A stretch of 64,000 nucleotides of DNA from JANQOH01 sp965242575 (GTDB lineage: Bacteria; Pseudomonadota; Alphaproteobacteria; UBA7887), in assembly GCA_965242575.1 (NCBI GenBank), contig OZ251461.1:1054001-1118000 (forward strand), in the 5' to 3' direction. A model generated the notes under the pieces. That model had not been told where the DNA came from. It did not search any database and saw nothing but the letters and a program-made list of their open reading frames with translations. Shown piece after piece: positions 8,431-16,149 of this stretch (the stretch's first letter is position 1; each line of letters opens with the position of its first letter). The position numbers and the translations under genes are program-made.

Positions 8431-8742
8431 CTATGTCAACAAACCGAACCCAACAATCGATATAACGGAACCACCGAAAAATAGCCGCGTGTTCTCCCGG
8501 CGGTGACGTTTTTCTTCTATGGCTATTTCATGAGAATGCTCAAGAAATTGAGTGACGTGGTCGGAGTTAAATTTATCGAAGATAGGGTGATGATCGGGAG
8601 ACGACTGCATGACGCCGCCCGCGACAATTCGTTCGAATTGTCCAACAACGGTATGGGACGAAGAAATTTCCCGTTCATGATTCCCGGTATCGGAGACGTC
8701 GGGTTCCCGCCCTGTCTCTTCCCGATTCGCCGCGCCGTTCAA
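8431..8742 (-). CDS. Hypothetical protein with a C-terminal membrane segment
   Basis: A 103-residue product of unknown function. The first 85 residues are hydrophilic and His/Glu/Arg-rich (ISSSHTVVGQ, EEKRHRREN). The last 17 form a hydrophobic tail, FFGGSVISIVGFGLLT, which looks like a tail anchor. Translation appears to start at TTG, overlapping the upstream stop as TTGA. The DNA is clearly lower in GC than the neighbouring dusA and larC, suggesting recent acquisition. It probably works with the 105-residue protein encoded immediately before it. Confidence 0.55.
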   Translation of the reverse strand: MNGAANREETGREPDVSDTGNHEREISSSHTVVGQFERIVAGGVMQSSPDHHPIFDKFNSDHVTQFLEHSHEIAIEEKRHRRENTRLFFGGSVISIVGFGLLT

Positions 8743-9056
8743 CGGAGCACCTGTGAGAAGGATTTCTCCGCTTCGCGGATGCTGGCGTCAAAGGCCGCCA
8801 CTGGCCCATGCCGCGGCTCGAGCAACCGGGTCGCCATGGCGTCGTATATGCGCCGGTAAAGCAACAACTGTGCGAGTTCCTCCGCCAGCTTGTCATCGCT
8901 CCTCGCGAGCTGCGCCAGCGCCGCCAAGGCGTTCCGGCGCGCCGTATCGCGCCGCCCTCCCCACTTACGCGCTTCCTCCTTGGTAAGTGGGCGTCGAAGG
9001 ACGGCCATCGAGGGAATTTCAAGCAGGTCGTCGTTCAGTGCGGTCATGTCGCTCAT
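8739..9056 (-). CDS. Hypothetical small helical protein downstream of dusA
   Basis: A 105-residue, mostly helical, charged protein with no recognised domain. It contains RRPLTKEEARKWGGRRD near residues 21-37 and a predicted helical pair to the end. The ATG at 9056 overlaps the dusA stop (ATGA), which decides the start over a longer in-frame reading into dusA. The stop overlaps the next gene (TTGA). So it is the first of a small coupled pair added to the end of dusA. The function cannot be inferred from sequence. Confidence 0.6.
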   Translation of the reverse strand: MSDMTALNDDLLEIPSMAVLRRPLTKEEARKWGGRRDTARRNALAALAQLARSDDKLAEELAQLLLYRRIYDAMATRLLEPRHGPVAAFDASIREAEKSFSQVLR

Positions 9057-10138
9057 TGCTCGGTCTGCGCCGTTGCGCCCGAGGGCGAAGCGGTGTCGAT
9101 GGGGTACATACACCGTTCCGGCGACTCCTCGCAACCCGCCGGGCGATGCGGTGGCTCATCGTCCCCCACCAGCGCCAGCGCCGCGCGCAGGACGCTCGCG
9201 TCGGCGCCGGGGCGCGGCGCATGTTGGCTCAAGTGCCGGCGCCAGGCGCGGCCGCCGCGGCGGCCGCGGAACAGGCCCAGCATGTGGCGCGCGACGCCGT
9301 TGAGCGGAACCCCGCGCGCCGCCTCGCGCATGGCGTAGGGGATCATCGCCTCCGCCGCCGCGCGCCGGCATGGCGGCCGCGCCGCCGCGTCGCCGAAAAT
9401 CTCGCGGTCGGCGGCGGCGAGCATGTAGGGGTTCTCGTAGGCCGCGCGGCCGATCATGACCCCGTCCACGTAGCGGAGATGCGCCCGCGCCTCCTCGAGG
9501 GCGGAAACGCCGCCGTTGATGACGACCTCGAGCTCCGGACGGTCGCGCTTGAGGCGGTGGACGCGCGCATGGTCGAGCGGCGGAATCTCGCGGTTCTGCT
9601 TCGGCGTCAGGCCGGAGAGGATGGCCTTGCGGGCGTGGACGATGAAGGTCCGGCAGCCGGCCGCCGCCGCGGCGTCGACGAAACGGAGCAGGAAGCCGTA
9701 ATCGCCGCGGTCGTCGATGCCGATGCGAGTCTTGACGGTGACCGGCAGGCCGGAGGCGGCGGCCATCGCGCGGACGCAGGCGGCGACCAGCTCCGGCTCG
9801 GCCATCAGGCAGGCGCCGATGCGGCGGTCGCGCACGCGCGCGCTGGGGCAGCCGGCGTTGAGGTTCGCCTCGTCGTAACCCCACTCGGCCGCCAGCGCCG
9901 CCGCGCGCGCCAGTTCGCCGGGGTCGCCGCCGCCGAGCTGGAGCGCGACCGGGTGTTCGCAGGGGTCGAAGCGCAGGTGGCGCTCCGCGTCGCCGTGCAG
10001 GAGCGCGCCGGTGGGGATCATCTCGGTGTAGAGCAGCGCGCGGCGGGTGAGGCGGCGCAGGAAGAACCGGTCGTGGCGGTCGGTCCGGTCCATCATCGGC
10101 GCCACGCACAGGCGGCGGTCGAGGGGTTCAGGCGTCAT
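9053..10138 (-). CDS. dusA: tRNA-dihydrouridine(20/20a) synthase DusA
   Basis: FMN-dependent reductase of uridine 20/20a in tRNA D-loops. The 361-residue protein starts with the TIM-barrel strand RRLCVAPMMDRTDRHDR. It has the substrate and FMN motifs QLGGGDP and NLNAGCPSARV (catalytic Cys near 96), then VTVKTRIGID and the phosphate-binding VINGGV and VMIGRAAYENP. The last 40 residues after the helical domain form an extended tail. It overlaps the MT-A70 methyltransferase gene upstream by 11 bases and the hypothetical gene downstream by 4. Confidence 0.93.
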   Translation of the reverse strand: MTPEPLDRRLCVAPMMDRTDRHDRFFLRRLTRRALLYTEMIPTGALLHGDAERHLRFDPCEHPVALQLGGGDPGELARAAALAAEWGYDEANLNAGCPSARVRDRRIGACLMAEPELVAACVRAMAAASGLPVTVKTRIGIDDRGDYGFLLRFVDAAAAAGCRTFIVHARKAILSGLTPKQNREIPPLDHARVHRLKRDRPELEVVINGGVSALEEARAHLRYVDGVMIGRAAYENPYMLAAADREIFGDAAARPPCRRAAAEAMIPYAMREAARGVPLNGVARHMLGLFRGRRGGRAWRRHLSQHAPRPGADASVLRAALALVGDDEPPHRPAGCEESPERCMYPIDTASPSGATAQTEQ

Positions 10139-10703
10139 CGGCCTCGAGTCCCCAAGCCGTCCAGCCCGCCGGCGCGCCGCCGCGGGCGAAGAGTTCGATC
10201 TTGCGCGAGGAGGGGAACATTCTCTCTATCCGCCGGCGCACTTCCTCCGGTTTTCGCGAATGCGCGCCCCGCCGGGCGCTCACCAGCTGGCGCACGTTGC
10301 GCGCGCCGCGCGGCGCCGGGATCCTCCCGCGCTTGAAGACGAGGCAGAGTTCGCACCGGCTCATCGTATAGAAGCCCGGGTTGACCCGCATCTTGTCCCA
10401 CACGAAGGCGACGGTCGCCCATTGGAACCCCCAGGCCTTGCCGAGGTCGATCGCCTGGTCCAGGTGCGGGTTGGTGGCCCACAGGAACAAGAGGCTGTTC
10501 TCGGCGGCGATGCGGTCCACCCGCAAGGTCCGCAGCGCGTCGAGCGTGACGGTCCCGTAGTGGCGCGCCGCGCCGCCGGTGTCGCCGCTCCCCGCCCCGG
10601 CGTGTTGCAGCTGGCCCTTGTAGTCCCATGGCGGGTCGGCGTAGAGGACGTCGAACCGCGCGCCGGGCAGGGGCGGGAAGAGCGGCGCGCGCCGCGGCGC
10701 CAG
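10128..10703 (-). CDS. MT-A70 family adenine methyltransferase, apparent CTG start
   Basis: A 191-residue SAM-dependent N6-adenine methyltransferase of the MT-A70 family. The catalytic DPPW motif is at 23-26 (VLYADPPWDYKG), followed by LLFLWATNPHL near 72 and conserved AWGFQWATVAFVW and RNVRQLV stretches. The reading frame upstream contains no ATG, GTG or TTG before the in-frame TAG that ends livF. The only sensible start is CTG at 10703, placed 6 bases after GGAG. Otherwise the gene would have to lack its catalytic motif. Together with the liv genes and dusA it forms one minus-strand run. The substrate may be DNA or RNA. Confidence 0.75.
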   Translation of the reverse strand: MAPRRAPLFPPLPGARFDVLYADPPWDYKGQLQHAGAGSGDTGGAARHYGTVTLDALRTLRVDRIAAENSLLFLWATNPHLDQAIDLGKAWGFQWATVAFVWDKMRVNPGFYTMSRCELCLVFKRGRIPAPRGARNVRQLVSARRGAHSRKPEEVRRRIERMFPSSRKIELFARGGAPAGWTAWGLEADDA

Positions 10704-10712
10704 CGGCTTCTC

Positions 10713-11381
10713 CTACGCCGCCGCCGCGGCGTCGACCGGGCGGACCCGGCCGCGCTCTATGACGTAGAGGCGGTCGAGCAGGTCGGCGGAGTGGACGGTG
10801 TCGGATTCCGACAGCAGGACCGTCAGGCCCATCTCCTTGAGGCCCGCCAGCACTTCGGCGAGGCGGGCGGCGAGCGCCGGCGCCACGCCCTCGAACGGCT
10901 CGTCGAGCAGCGCCAGTTCGCGGCCCGCCATCAGGGCGCGGGCGAGCGCCACCAGTTTCTGCTGGCCGCCCGACAGCTGCAACGCCCGCCTCCCGGCGAA
11001 GGCGGCGACCTCGGGCATGAGTTCGTGGATGCGCTCCAGCCGCGCCTCGGCGTCGGCGCTCCGCGTCGCCCAGGCCGGCATGAGGACGTTCTCCCGCGCG
11101 TCCAGCCCCGGCACCAGGCGGCGGTCCTCCGGCATGTAGCCGATCCCCAGCCGGGCGCGCGCATGGGCCGGCAGGCGGAGAAGGTCCGACTCGCCGAACG
11201 CGACGGCGCCGGCGCGGGCGCGGACCAGCCCCATCGCCGCGCGCATGAAGGTGGTCTTGCCGGCGCCGTTGCGCCCCATCAGCCCGCAGCAGGAGCCCGG
11301 CGGGACCTCGAGCGAGACGTCCTCCAGGATCGACGCCGAGGCGATCGACACGCACAGGCCGGAGACCGCGAGCCGCGCCAC
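10713..11381 (-). CDS. livF: Branched-chain amino acid ABC transporter ATPase LivF
   Basis: One of two ATPases of a HAAT-type importer. The protein has 222 residues with Walker A GRNGAGKTT near 37, ABC signature LSGGQQKLVALARAL near 138 and Walker B LALLDEPFEG near 158. It starts 1 base after the livG stop. The final alanine-rich tail follows VIERGRVRPVD. Genes livG, livM and livH lie directly upstream. No periplasmic binding protein is encoded with them here, so substrate specificity is only inferred from the family. Confidence 0.9.
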   Translation of the reverse strand: MARLAVSGLCVSIASASILEDVSLEVPPGSCCGLMGRNGAGKTTFMRAAMGLVRARAGAVAFGESDLLRLPAHARARLGIGYMPEDRRLVPGLDARENVLMPAWATRSADAEARLERIHELMPEVAAFAGRRALQLSGGQQKLVALARALMAGRELALLDEPFEGVAPALAARLAEVLAGLKEMGLTVLLSESDTVHSADLLDRLYVIERGRVRPVDAAAAA

Positions 11382-11382
11382 G

Positions 11383-12147
11383 TCACGCCCGCCGGTGCAG
11401 TTCGGGGCCGACCACGTGGCGGCGCACGTCGGCGTCGGCGAGGACCTCGCCAGTCGGCCCGTCGGCGATGACCCGCCCGTCGTAGAAGGCGACGACGCGC
11501 GCGGCGTAGCGCTCCACCACCTCCATGTCGTGTTCGACGAACAGCGCCGCCGCCTCGCCCTCCGCCAGCGCCTCGGCGACCGTGTCCATCACCGCCCCCT
11601 TCTCCTCGGCGCTGACGCCGCTGGTGGGTTCGTCGAGGAGCAGCACCCGGGTTTCGCCGGCCAGCGCCATGGCGATGTCGAGGAGCTTGCGCAGCCCCTG
11701 CGGCAGTTCGCCGGCGATCCGCTCGGCGTGGGATTCGAGGCCGAACCGGGCCAGCGCCGCCGCGGCGCCGGCGGTGGTCGCGGCGTCGCGCAGCGGGCGC
11801 CAGAAGCCGGGCCGCCCGGGACGCGCCGCGCCGACCGCGAGCAGCATGTTGTCGAACGCCGTCAACGCCGGAAAGATCTGCGGGATCTGGAACGACCGGC
11901 GAACGCCGAGCCGGGCGATCCGGCGAGGTTCGAGGCCGCCTATCGCGCGCCCGTCATGGAGGATCGTCCCGCTATCGGGCTTGAGGTAGCCGGTGACCAT
12001 GTTGACGAAGGTGGTCTTGCCGGCGCCGTTGGCGCCGATGACGCCGACGCGCTCGCCGGCGGCCACCGCGACATCGACCGCCCGAGCGGCCGCCACGGCG
12101 CCGAAGCGCTTCTCCAGCCCGCGCGCCTCCAGCGCCGGGGCGATCAC
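11383..12147 (-). CDS. livG: Branched-chain amino acid ABC transporter ATPase LivG
   Basis: Second ATPase of the Liv-type importer, 254 residues. Walker A is GANGAGKTT at 38-46. The signature region reads ELPQGLRKLLDIA, a variant of LSGGQ that I recall from other LivG-like proteins. Walker B is VLLLDEPTSG, and FVEHDMEVVERYA is the switch histidine region. The start is GTG, overlapping the livM stop (GTGA). The C-terminal ARVVAFYDGRVIADGPTGEV segment is typical of LivG. Confidence 0.9.
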   Translation of the reverse strand: MIAPALEARGLEKRFGAVAAARAVDVAVAAGERVGVIGANGAGKTTFVNMVTGYLKPDSGTILHDGRAIGGLEPRRIARLGVRRSFQIPQIFPALTAFDNMLLAVGAARPGRPGFWRPLRDAATTAGAAAALARFGLESHAERIAGELPQGLRKLLDIAMALAGETRVLLLDEPTSGVSAEEKGAVMDTVAEALAEGEAAALFVEHDMEVVERYAARVVAFYDGRVIADGPTGEVLADADVRRHVVGPELHRRA

Positions 12148-13094
12148 CGCCCGGCCCTCCGCCGGACCGCGCGCACCGCCGACCACAGGCCGCCGGGCAG
12201 GAACAGGATCGTCAGCAGCAGGGTCCCGCCGAGCAGGATCTGCCAGAAGTCGGGCGCGTATTGCAGCGCGTAGCTGCGCACCAGTTCGAACAGCAGCGAG
12301 CCCAGGAACGGCGCGGCGACGCTGCCCGAGCCCGACAGGATGGCGACGAAGACGAACTCGCCCGACTTGGTCCAATAGACGAAGTCCTCCGGCGTGACGT
12401 GGCCGATCAGCAGCGCCGTCAGCACCCCGCCTAGCCCGGACGACGCGGCGGCGAGGACGTATTTCACGTGGATCGCCCGGCGCGTGGAGACTCCCAGATA
12501 GTCCACCCGGACCTCGTTCTCGCGGATCGCCTCGCCGATCCGGCCCAGCATCGATTCGAGGTAGCGGTGCGCGGCCCAGGCGACGGCGAGGGCGAGCAGC
12601 GCGGTGAGCGCGAACAGCCACAGCGTGAGGCGCGAGTCGCCCTCCGGCGCGAAGCCGAGGAAGGTCGGCGCGGGGACGCCGAACCCGTCGGTGCTGCCGA
12701 GCGCCGCGCTGTTGGTCAGCAGGCCGAACAGGATCATCGAGAAGGCCAGGCTCAGCATGGCGAAGAAAATGCCGCGGTAGCGCGCCAGCAGGAACCCGAG
12801 CGCCCAGGCGACGGCGGCGGAGACCGCGACTCCCGCCGCCAGCATGACGGCGACGTCGGTCACGCCGCCGAAATGGCCGAGCATGGCGGCGGCGTAGGCG
12901 CCGAGACCGTAATAGAGCGCCTGGCCGAACGACACCAGGCCGGCGCGGATCTGGATCGTCAGGCCCAGCACCACGAGCCCGTTGGCGAGGGCGAGGGCGA
13001 GCATGTTGGCGGCCCATCCCGGCAGCCACCACCACGCGGAGAGGACGGCGAGCGCGGCGGCGGCGAGGCCGGCGGCGGTGTAGTCGCGGCGCAC
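12144..13094 (-). CDS. livM: Branched-chain amino acid ABC transporter permease LivM
   Basis: Inner-membrane permease of the Liv importer, 316 residues with about ten hydrophobic helices. The family signatures are LVSFGQALYYGLGAYAAA near 52-69, RYRGIFFAMLSLAFSMI near 105, and the ATPase-contact loop IGEAIRENEVRVDYLGV near 186. A second conserved stretch, SGEFVFVAILSGSGSVAAPF, occurs near 245. It overlaps livG and lies 3 bases downstream of livH. Confidence 0.9.
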   Translation of the reverse strand: MRRDYTAAGLAAAALAVLSAWWWLPGWAANMLALALANGLVVLGLTIQIRAGLVSFGQALYYGLGAYAAAMLGHFGGVTDVAVMLAAGVAVSAAVAWALGFLLARYRGIFFAMLSLAFSMILFGLLTNSAALGSTDGFGVPAPTFLGFAPEGDSRLTLWLFALTALLALAVAWAAHRYLESMLGRIGEAIRENEVRVDYLGVSTRRAIHVKYVLAAASSGLGGVLTALLIGHVTPEDFVYWTKSGEFVFVAILSGSGSVAAPFLGSLLFELVRSYALQYAPDFWQILLGGTLLLTILFLPGGLWSAVRAVRRRAGR

Positions 13095-13097
13095 GGG

Positions 13098-13994
13098 CTA
13101 GATCTTGCGCGCCTCGGCGCGCCCGAACAGGCCCTGCGGGCGGGCGGCCAGCACCAGCGCCATGACCCCATAGACCACGAACAGCTCCAGCACCGGCATG
13201 GCGTTGACGGCGAGGGTGCGTCCGATCCCCACCAGCAGCGCGCCGACCGCGGCGCCTTCGATGCTGCCCAGCCCGCCGATCACCACCACCGCGAAGGCGA
13301 GCACGATGACCTCGACGCCGATTCCCGGCACCACCGAAATCATCGGCGCGGTGAATGCGCCGCCGACCGCGCCGAGCGCCGCGCCCACGGAGAAGGTGAC
13401 GAGGAACATACGCCTTACGTCGACGCCGAGCGCCGAACTTATCTCGCGGTCGTAGATCACCGCTTGCAGCAGTTTGCCGGTCCGGGTGCGGTTGAGGCCC
13501 CACCACACCGCGCCGCCGACCGCGGCGGCGAGCGCGACGAGGCAGAAGTCGTAAACCGGGAACGGCACGCCGCCGACCTCGACGAAACCGAGCGCGGTGT
13601 AGGGCTGGTAGGGCAGGTAGGACTCCGCCCCGAACACGAGTTTGATCGCGTCCTCGAGGATCAGGAACAGGGCGAAAGTGGCGAGCACGACGACGATCTC
13701 GTCGCGCCCGTAGAGCCAGCGCAGCACTCCGCGCTCGATCGCCGGGCCGAAGACCGCGCCGACCGCGAGCGCGGAGGCGAGCAGCAGCGCGTAGGAGGCG
13801 AACACGGGGCCGCCCGTCGCCATGTATTCGCCGACGGCCCAGGCGGCGGTGTAGGCGCCGAGGGCATACAGGCTGCCATGCGCGACGTTGAGGATGTTCA
13901 TCACGCCGTAGATGAGCGTGAGCCCCACGGCGACGAGGAACAGCCACGACGCGTAGGTCACGCCGTTGACGAGGATCAGGGTCGGGTCGAGCAT
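13098..13994 (-). CDS. livH: Branched-chain amino acid ABC transporter permease LivH
   Basis: Second permease of the Liv importer, 298 residues. It starts MLDPTLILVNGVTYAS and carries LTLIYGVMNILNVAHGSLY near 24-42, the classic LivH signature. The ATPase-contact loop AVIYDREISSALGVDV is near 178 and VIGGLGSIEGAAVGA near 240. The ATG was chosen to match the family N-terminus; the frame stays open far upstream, but that reading overlaps another gene. It is the first of four liv genes on this strand. Confidence 0.9.
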   Translation of the reverse strand: MLDPTLILVNGVTYASWLFLVAVGLTLIYGVMNILNVAHGSLYALGAYTAAWAVGEYMATGGPVFASYALLLASALAVGAVFGPAIERGVLRWLYGRDEIVVVLATFALFLILEDAIKLVFGAESYLPYQPYTALGFVEVGGVPFPVYDFCLVALAAAVGGAVWWGLNRTRTGKLLQAVIYDREISSALGVDVRRMFLVTFSVGAALGAVGGAFTAPMISVVPGIGVEVIVLAFAVVVIGGLGSIEGAAVGALLVGIGRTLAVNAMPVLELFVVYGVMALVLAARPQGLFGRAEARKI

Positions 13995-14058
13995 GGGTCG
14001 GCGGCGGCGCCCGGGTGCGGCGGCGGGGCGCGCAAGAAAGCACCGCCGCGCGCGCGGT

Positions 14059-14655
14059 TCAAGCGGAGGGCGGGTCGGGCGGGTCGGGCCAGTCGGTGCG
14101 GCGGAGGTCGGCGAGCGGGACCGCGGGCGGGTCGGTGGTGGCGCGGTATTCGGCGAGGAACGCCGCGCCGTGCGACGCGAAGGCCGCCTCGACGGACTCG
14201 AGGTAACGCCGCGCGACGACGGCGCGGCCCGCCGCGGCGCCGCGTTCGTAGCGCGCCCGCGCCGCCGCCGAGCCGCGGTAGAGCCACACCCGGCCGGGGA
14301 GCGGACGGTCGAGCAGTCCGGAGGCGTCGACGCGGTCGTAGTTGAATTCGCGCCGGTCGAGTTTCGCCAGTTCGGCGCCGGTCGCGCGAAACGCCATGCC
14401 GTTCGCCGCCGCCCCCGGCGCCGGGCGGAGGTTGACGACGGCGACGAAGAGGTCGGCGCGCGCCCCCGTCCGCGCGTCCACGTAACAGGGCCGGCCGGGG
14501 CGGATTTCGGCGTTGTCGCGCGCCACGTTCCAGGCGCGCCGATGGCCCGCCAGGCGGCGCAGCGCGGTTTCGCCGGGCGCGAACGCGCCGCGTCCGAGCC
14601 ACGCGGCGAGCGCGGCGGCGTCCGCCAGCGAGCCGTATCCGAACACCCATTCCAT
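14059..14655 (-). CDS. Gamma-glutamylcyclotransferase-like protein
   Basis: A 198-residue protein starting MEWVFGYGSLAD, the substrate-binding YGSL loop of the gamma-glutamylcyclotransferase fold. This fold includes the ChaC, GGCT and YtfP families, which cyclise gamma-glutamyl groups and degrade glutathione or related amides. The middle region has GHRRAWNVARDN and a YVDARTG stretch. The candidate acidic catalytic residue lies around KLDRREFNYDRVD (about 95-107). The tail is rich in Pro and Asp. It lies 64 bases upstream of livH on the same strand. The exact subfamily is uncertain. Confidence 0.72.
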   Translation of the reverse strand: MEWVFGYGSLADAAALAAWLGRGAFAPGETALRRLAGHRRAWNVARDNAEIRPGRPCYVDARTGARADLFVAVVNLRPAPGAAANGMAFRATGAELAKLDRREFNYDRVDASGLLDRPLPGRVWLYRGSAAARARYERGAAAGRAVVARRYLESVEAAFASHGAAFLAEYRATTDPPAVPLADLRRTDWPDPPDPPSA

Positions 14656-14769
14656 CGTCGACCGCCCCTTCGCGATTCGCGCTGCGCCCGGCGGCAGGCT
14701 ACACGCCGGCGACAGCGGCCGTCCCCCGGGGCGCGCGTTCGCCGGCCTTGCGGGCGGGGCGGGCTCCGG

Positions 14770-15014
14770 GGCAGGTTGCGGGCGATCCGCCCGATCGGCC
14801 GGTAGTGGGGGCGGAAGTCGCGCCCGCAGTCCGAGAGGCAATGCGCCTCGTCGATGACCGGCAGCGCGACCCGGCCGGCGATCTCCGCCAGGACCCGGGC
14901 GTTGAACCGGTCGTTGGCCAGCCGTTCGGGGGAGATCAACAGCACGTCCACAGCGTCGCGGCGCAGCGCGTCCTCCGCCGCATTCCAGTCGTCGCGGTTG
15001 TCGGAGGCGATCCT
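14770..15014 (-). pseudogene. Remnant of a RecQ-family DNA helicase
   Basis: About 82 codons of an ATP-dependent RecQ-type helicase remain in one frame. The fragment contains VDVLLISPERLAN (motif Ib/II region) and the Walker B/aromatic loop VIDEAHCLSDCGRDFRPHY, in which the usual Trp of SDWGHDFRPDY is Cys. It ends at RIARNLP with no helicase C domain following. Its 5' side is cut by the IS5-family element that begins at 15015. It is therefore a dead fragment, with the N-terminal ATP-binding part lost. Confidence 0.8.
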
Positions 15015-15945
15015 GAGTGTCCGTTTTGAAATGAGTTGAGTGATTTCAGTCGGTTGTGGTTCACTGGTTGTGTGACCGAAACCAGTGAGGCGCAACATGT
15101 GGACTGAAATCACTCGCGCGCAGTATGCGCGTGCGGGCCGCTGCTACGCAAGCGATCCGGACGACGCAGAATGGGGCCCGATCGAGCCCGACATGCCGCG
15201 CCGCAAACCGCTCGGGCGCAGGCGTCGTGTGGCGCTTCGCGCGGTGGTGAACGCGATTCTTTATATCTGTCGCACCGGCTGCCCGTGGCGCATGTTGCCG
15301 AAGGATTTTCCGCCTTGGCAGACGGTGTCCGGGTATTTCGCGGCGTGGCGCGACAGCGGTTTGTGGGTATCGATCGACCATCGTCTCCTGCTGGCGGCGC
15401 GTAAGGCCGAGGGGCGTGCGGCCAGCCCGTCGGCTGGCGTTATCGATAGCCCATCGGCGAAGACGACGGAGAGCGGCGGCCCGCGCGGCTTCGACGCCGG
15501 CAAGAAGGTCAAAGGCCGCAAGCGGCGCATCGTCACCGACGCTTGCAGTTTTCCGGTCGCGGCGGTAGTTCATCCCGCGAATATCCAGGATCGCGATGGC
15601 GCGCCCGAGCTGCTCGCCTCGATCCGGCGTCGGTTTCCGTGGTTGCGCCACATTTTTGCCGATGGCGCGGGCGCGGGTCCGCAACTGGCGGCGGCCCTCG
15701 AGGGCAAGGGGCGTTGGCGGCTCGAGGTCGTGAAACGCGCCCCGTCCGGGCAGGGGTTCAAGGTGTTGCCACGCCGCTGGGTCGTCGAACGGACATTGGC
15801 CTGGCTGAGCCGTAACCGGCGTCTGGCCAAGGATTTCGAGGCGACCATCGCCACGGCGCAAGCATGGCTCTTCATCGGAAATGTGCAGATACTCATCCGA
15901 AGAATGGCAAGAGCATAAAAGCAAAACTTATTCCGGTACGGGCTC
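15015..15945 (+). mobile_element. IS5-family (IS1031-like) insertion sequence
   Basis: An element of about 931 bp carrying one transposase gene. The left end (gagtgtccgttttgaaatga) and the reverse complement of the right end (gagcccgtaccggaataagt) align as imperfect terminal repeats of about 25 bp. The right end abuts TTA, which is also the target duplication of the neighbouring MITE. No clear duplication flanks the left end, so that side may have been altered. It truncates the recQ remnant. A related terminal sequence without a transposase is found at 31201-31261. Confidence 0.8.
15097..15918 (+). CDS. IS5-family transposase (IS1031 group)
   Basis: DDE transposase of 273 residues, full length for its group. 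The N-terminal DUF4096-like region has EWGPIEPDMP and NAILYICRTGCPWRMLPKDFP. The first catalytic Asp lies in VIDSPSAKTTESGG near 115, the second in IFADGAGAG near 183, and the Glu in RRWVVERTLAWLSRNRRL near 237. The ATG at 15097 follows a GAGG by 6 bases. A GTG 12 bases upstream is an alternative. All catalytic residues are present, so it may still be active. Confidence 0.9.
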   Translation: MWTEITRAQYARAGRCYASDPDDAEWGPIEPDMPRRKPLGRRRRVALRAVVNAILYICRTGCPWRMLPKDFPPWQTVSGYFAAWRDSGLWVSIDHRLLLAARKAEGRAASPSAGVIDSPSAKTTESGGPRGFDAGKKVKGRKRRIVTDACSFPVAAVVHPANIQDRDGAPELLASIRRRFPWLRHIFADGAGAGPQLAAALEGKGRWRLEVVKRAPSGQGFKVLPRRWVVERTLAWLSRNRRLAKDFEATIATAQAWLFIGNVQILIRRMARA

Positions 15946-15948
15946 TTA

Positions 15949-16134
15949 GAGGCCGTTTTAGAATATACTATTGAAATTATTCGATTTCTGATCGGTATGG
16001 CTGCATGCTTCACACACATGCCAATGGACTCCCGCAATCTTGGGAGTTACGATCCGTTTGCCGACGCGGATACCGTGCAGACAGGATGCGGGGACAATAC
16101 ACTGAAAGTAATCGATTCATTCTGAAACGGCCTC
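15949..16134 (-). mobile_element. 186-bp MITE, copy 1 (opposite orientation to copies 2-4)
   Basis: A non-autonomous element bounded by inverted repeats gaggccgttttagaat and attctgaaacggcctc, flanked on both sides by a TTA duplication (15946-15948 and 16135-16137). It is nearly identical to the copies at 16591, 27627 and 30356 but inverted. It has no transposase gene. The 3-bp TNA duplication and the gaggccgttt ends point to mobilisation by an IS5-family transposase. It is inserted between the right end of the IS5-family element and a short IS630 end. Confidence 0.9.
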
Positions 16135-16137
16135 TTA

Positions 16138-16149
16138 GACTCAGGACAC
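16138..16149. mobile_element. Terminal fragment of an IS630-type element
   Basis: The sequence gactcaggacac next to a TA dinucleotide matches the outermost bases of the intact IS630 element at 28176-29353, whose left end reads gtgtcctgagtctaa. The rest of the element is missing; the MITE at 15949-16134 sits where it would continue. The TA at 16150-16151 fits the IS630 target site, and the TAG created here ends the reading frame of the lipoprotein pseudogene. Confidence 0.55.

Noticed and set aside
14059..15113. Single long minus-strand protein joining the gamma-glutamylcyclotransferase region and the helicase motifs
   Set aside because: The two homologies are in different frames and separated by sequence without similarity; treated as one intact gene and one remnant.
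15949..16134. Small open frame inside the MITE (product with SYDPFADAD) resembling the N-terminus of eIF1/SUI1
   Set aside because: Only about nine residues match, no eIF1 core follows, and the frame is simply carried by every MITE copy; treated as chance.
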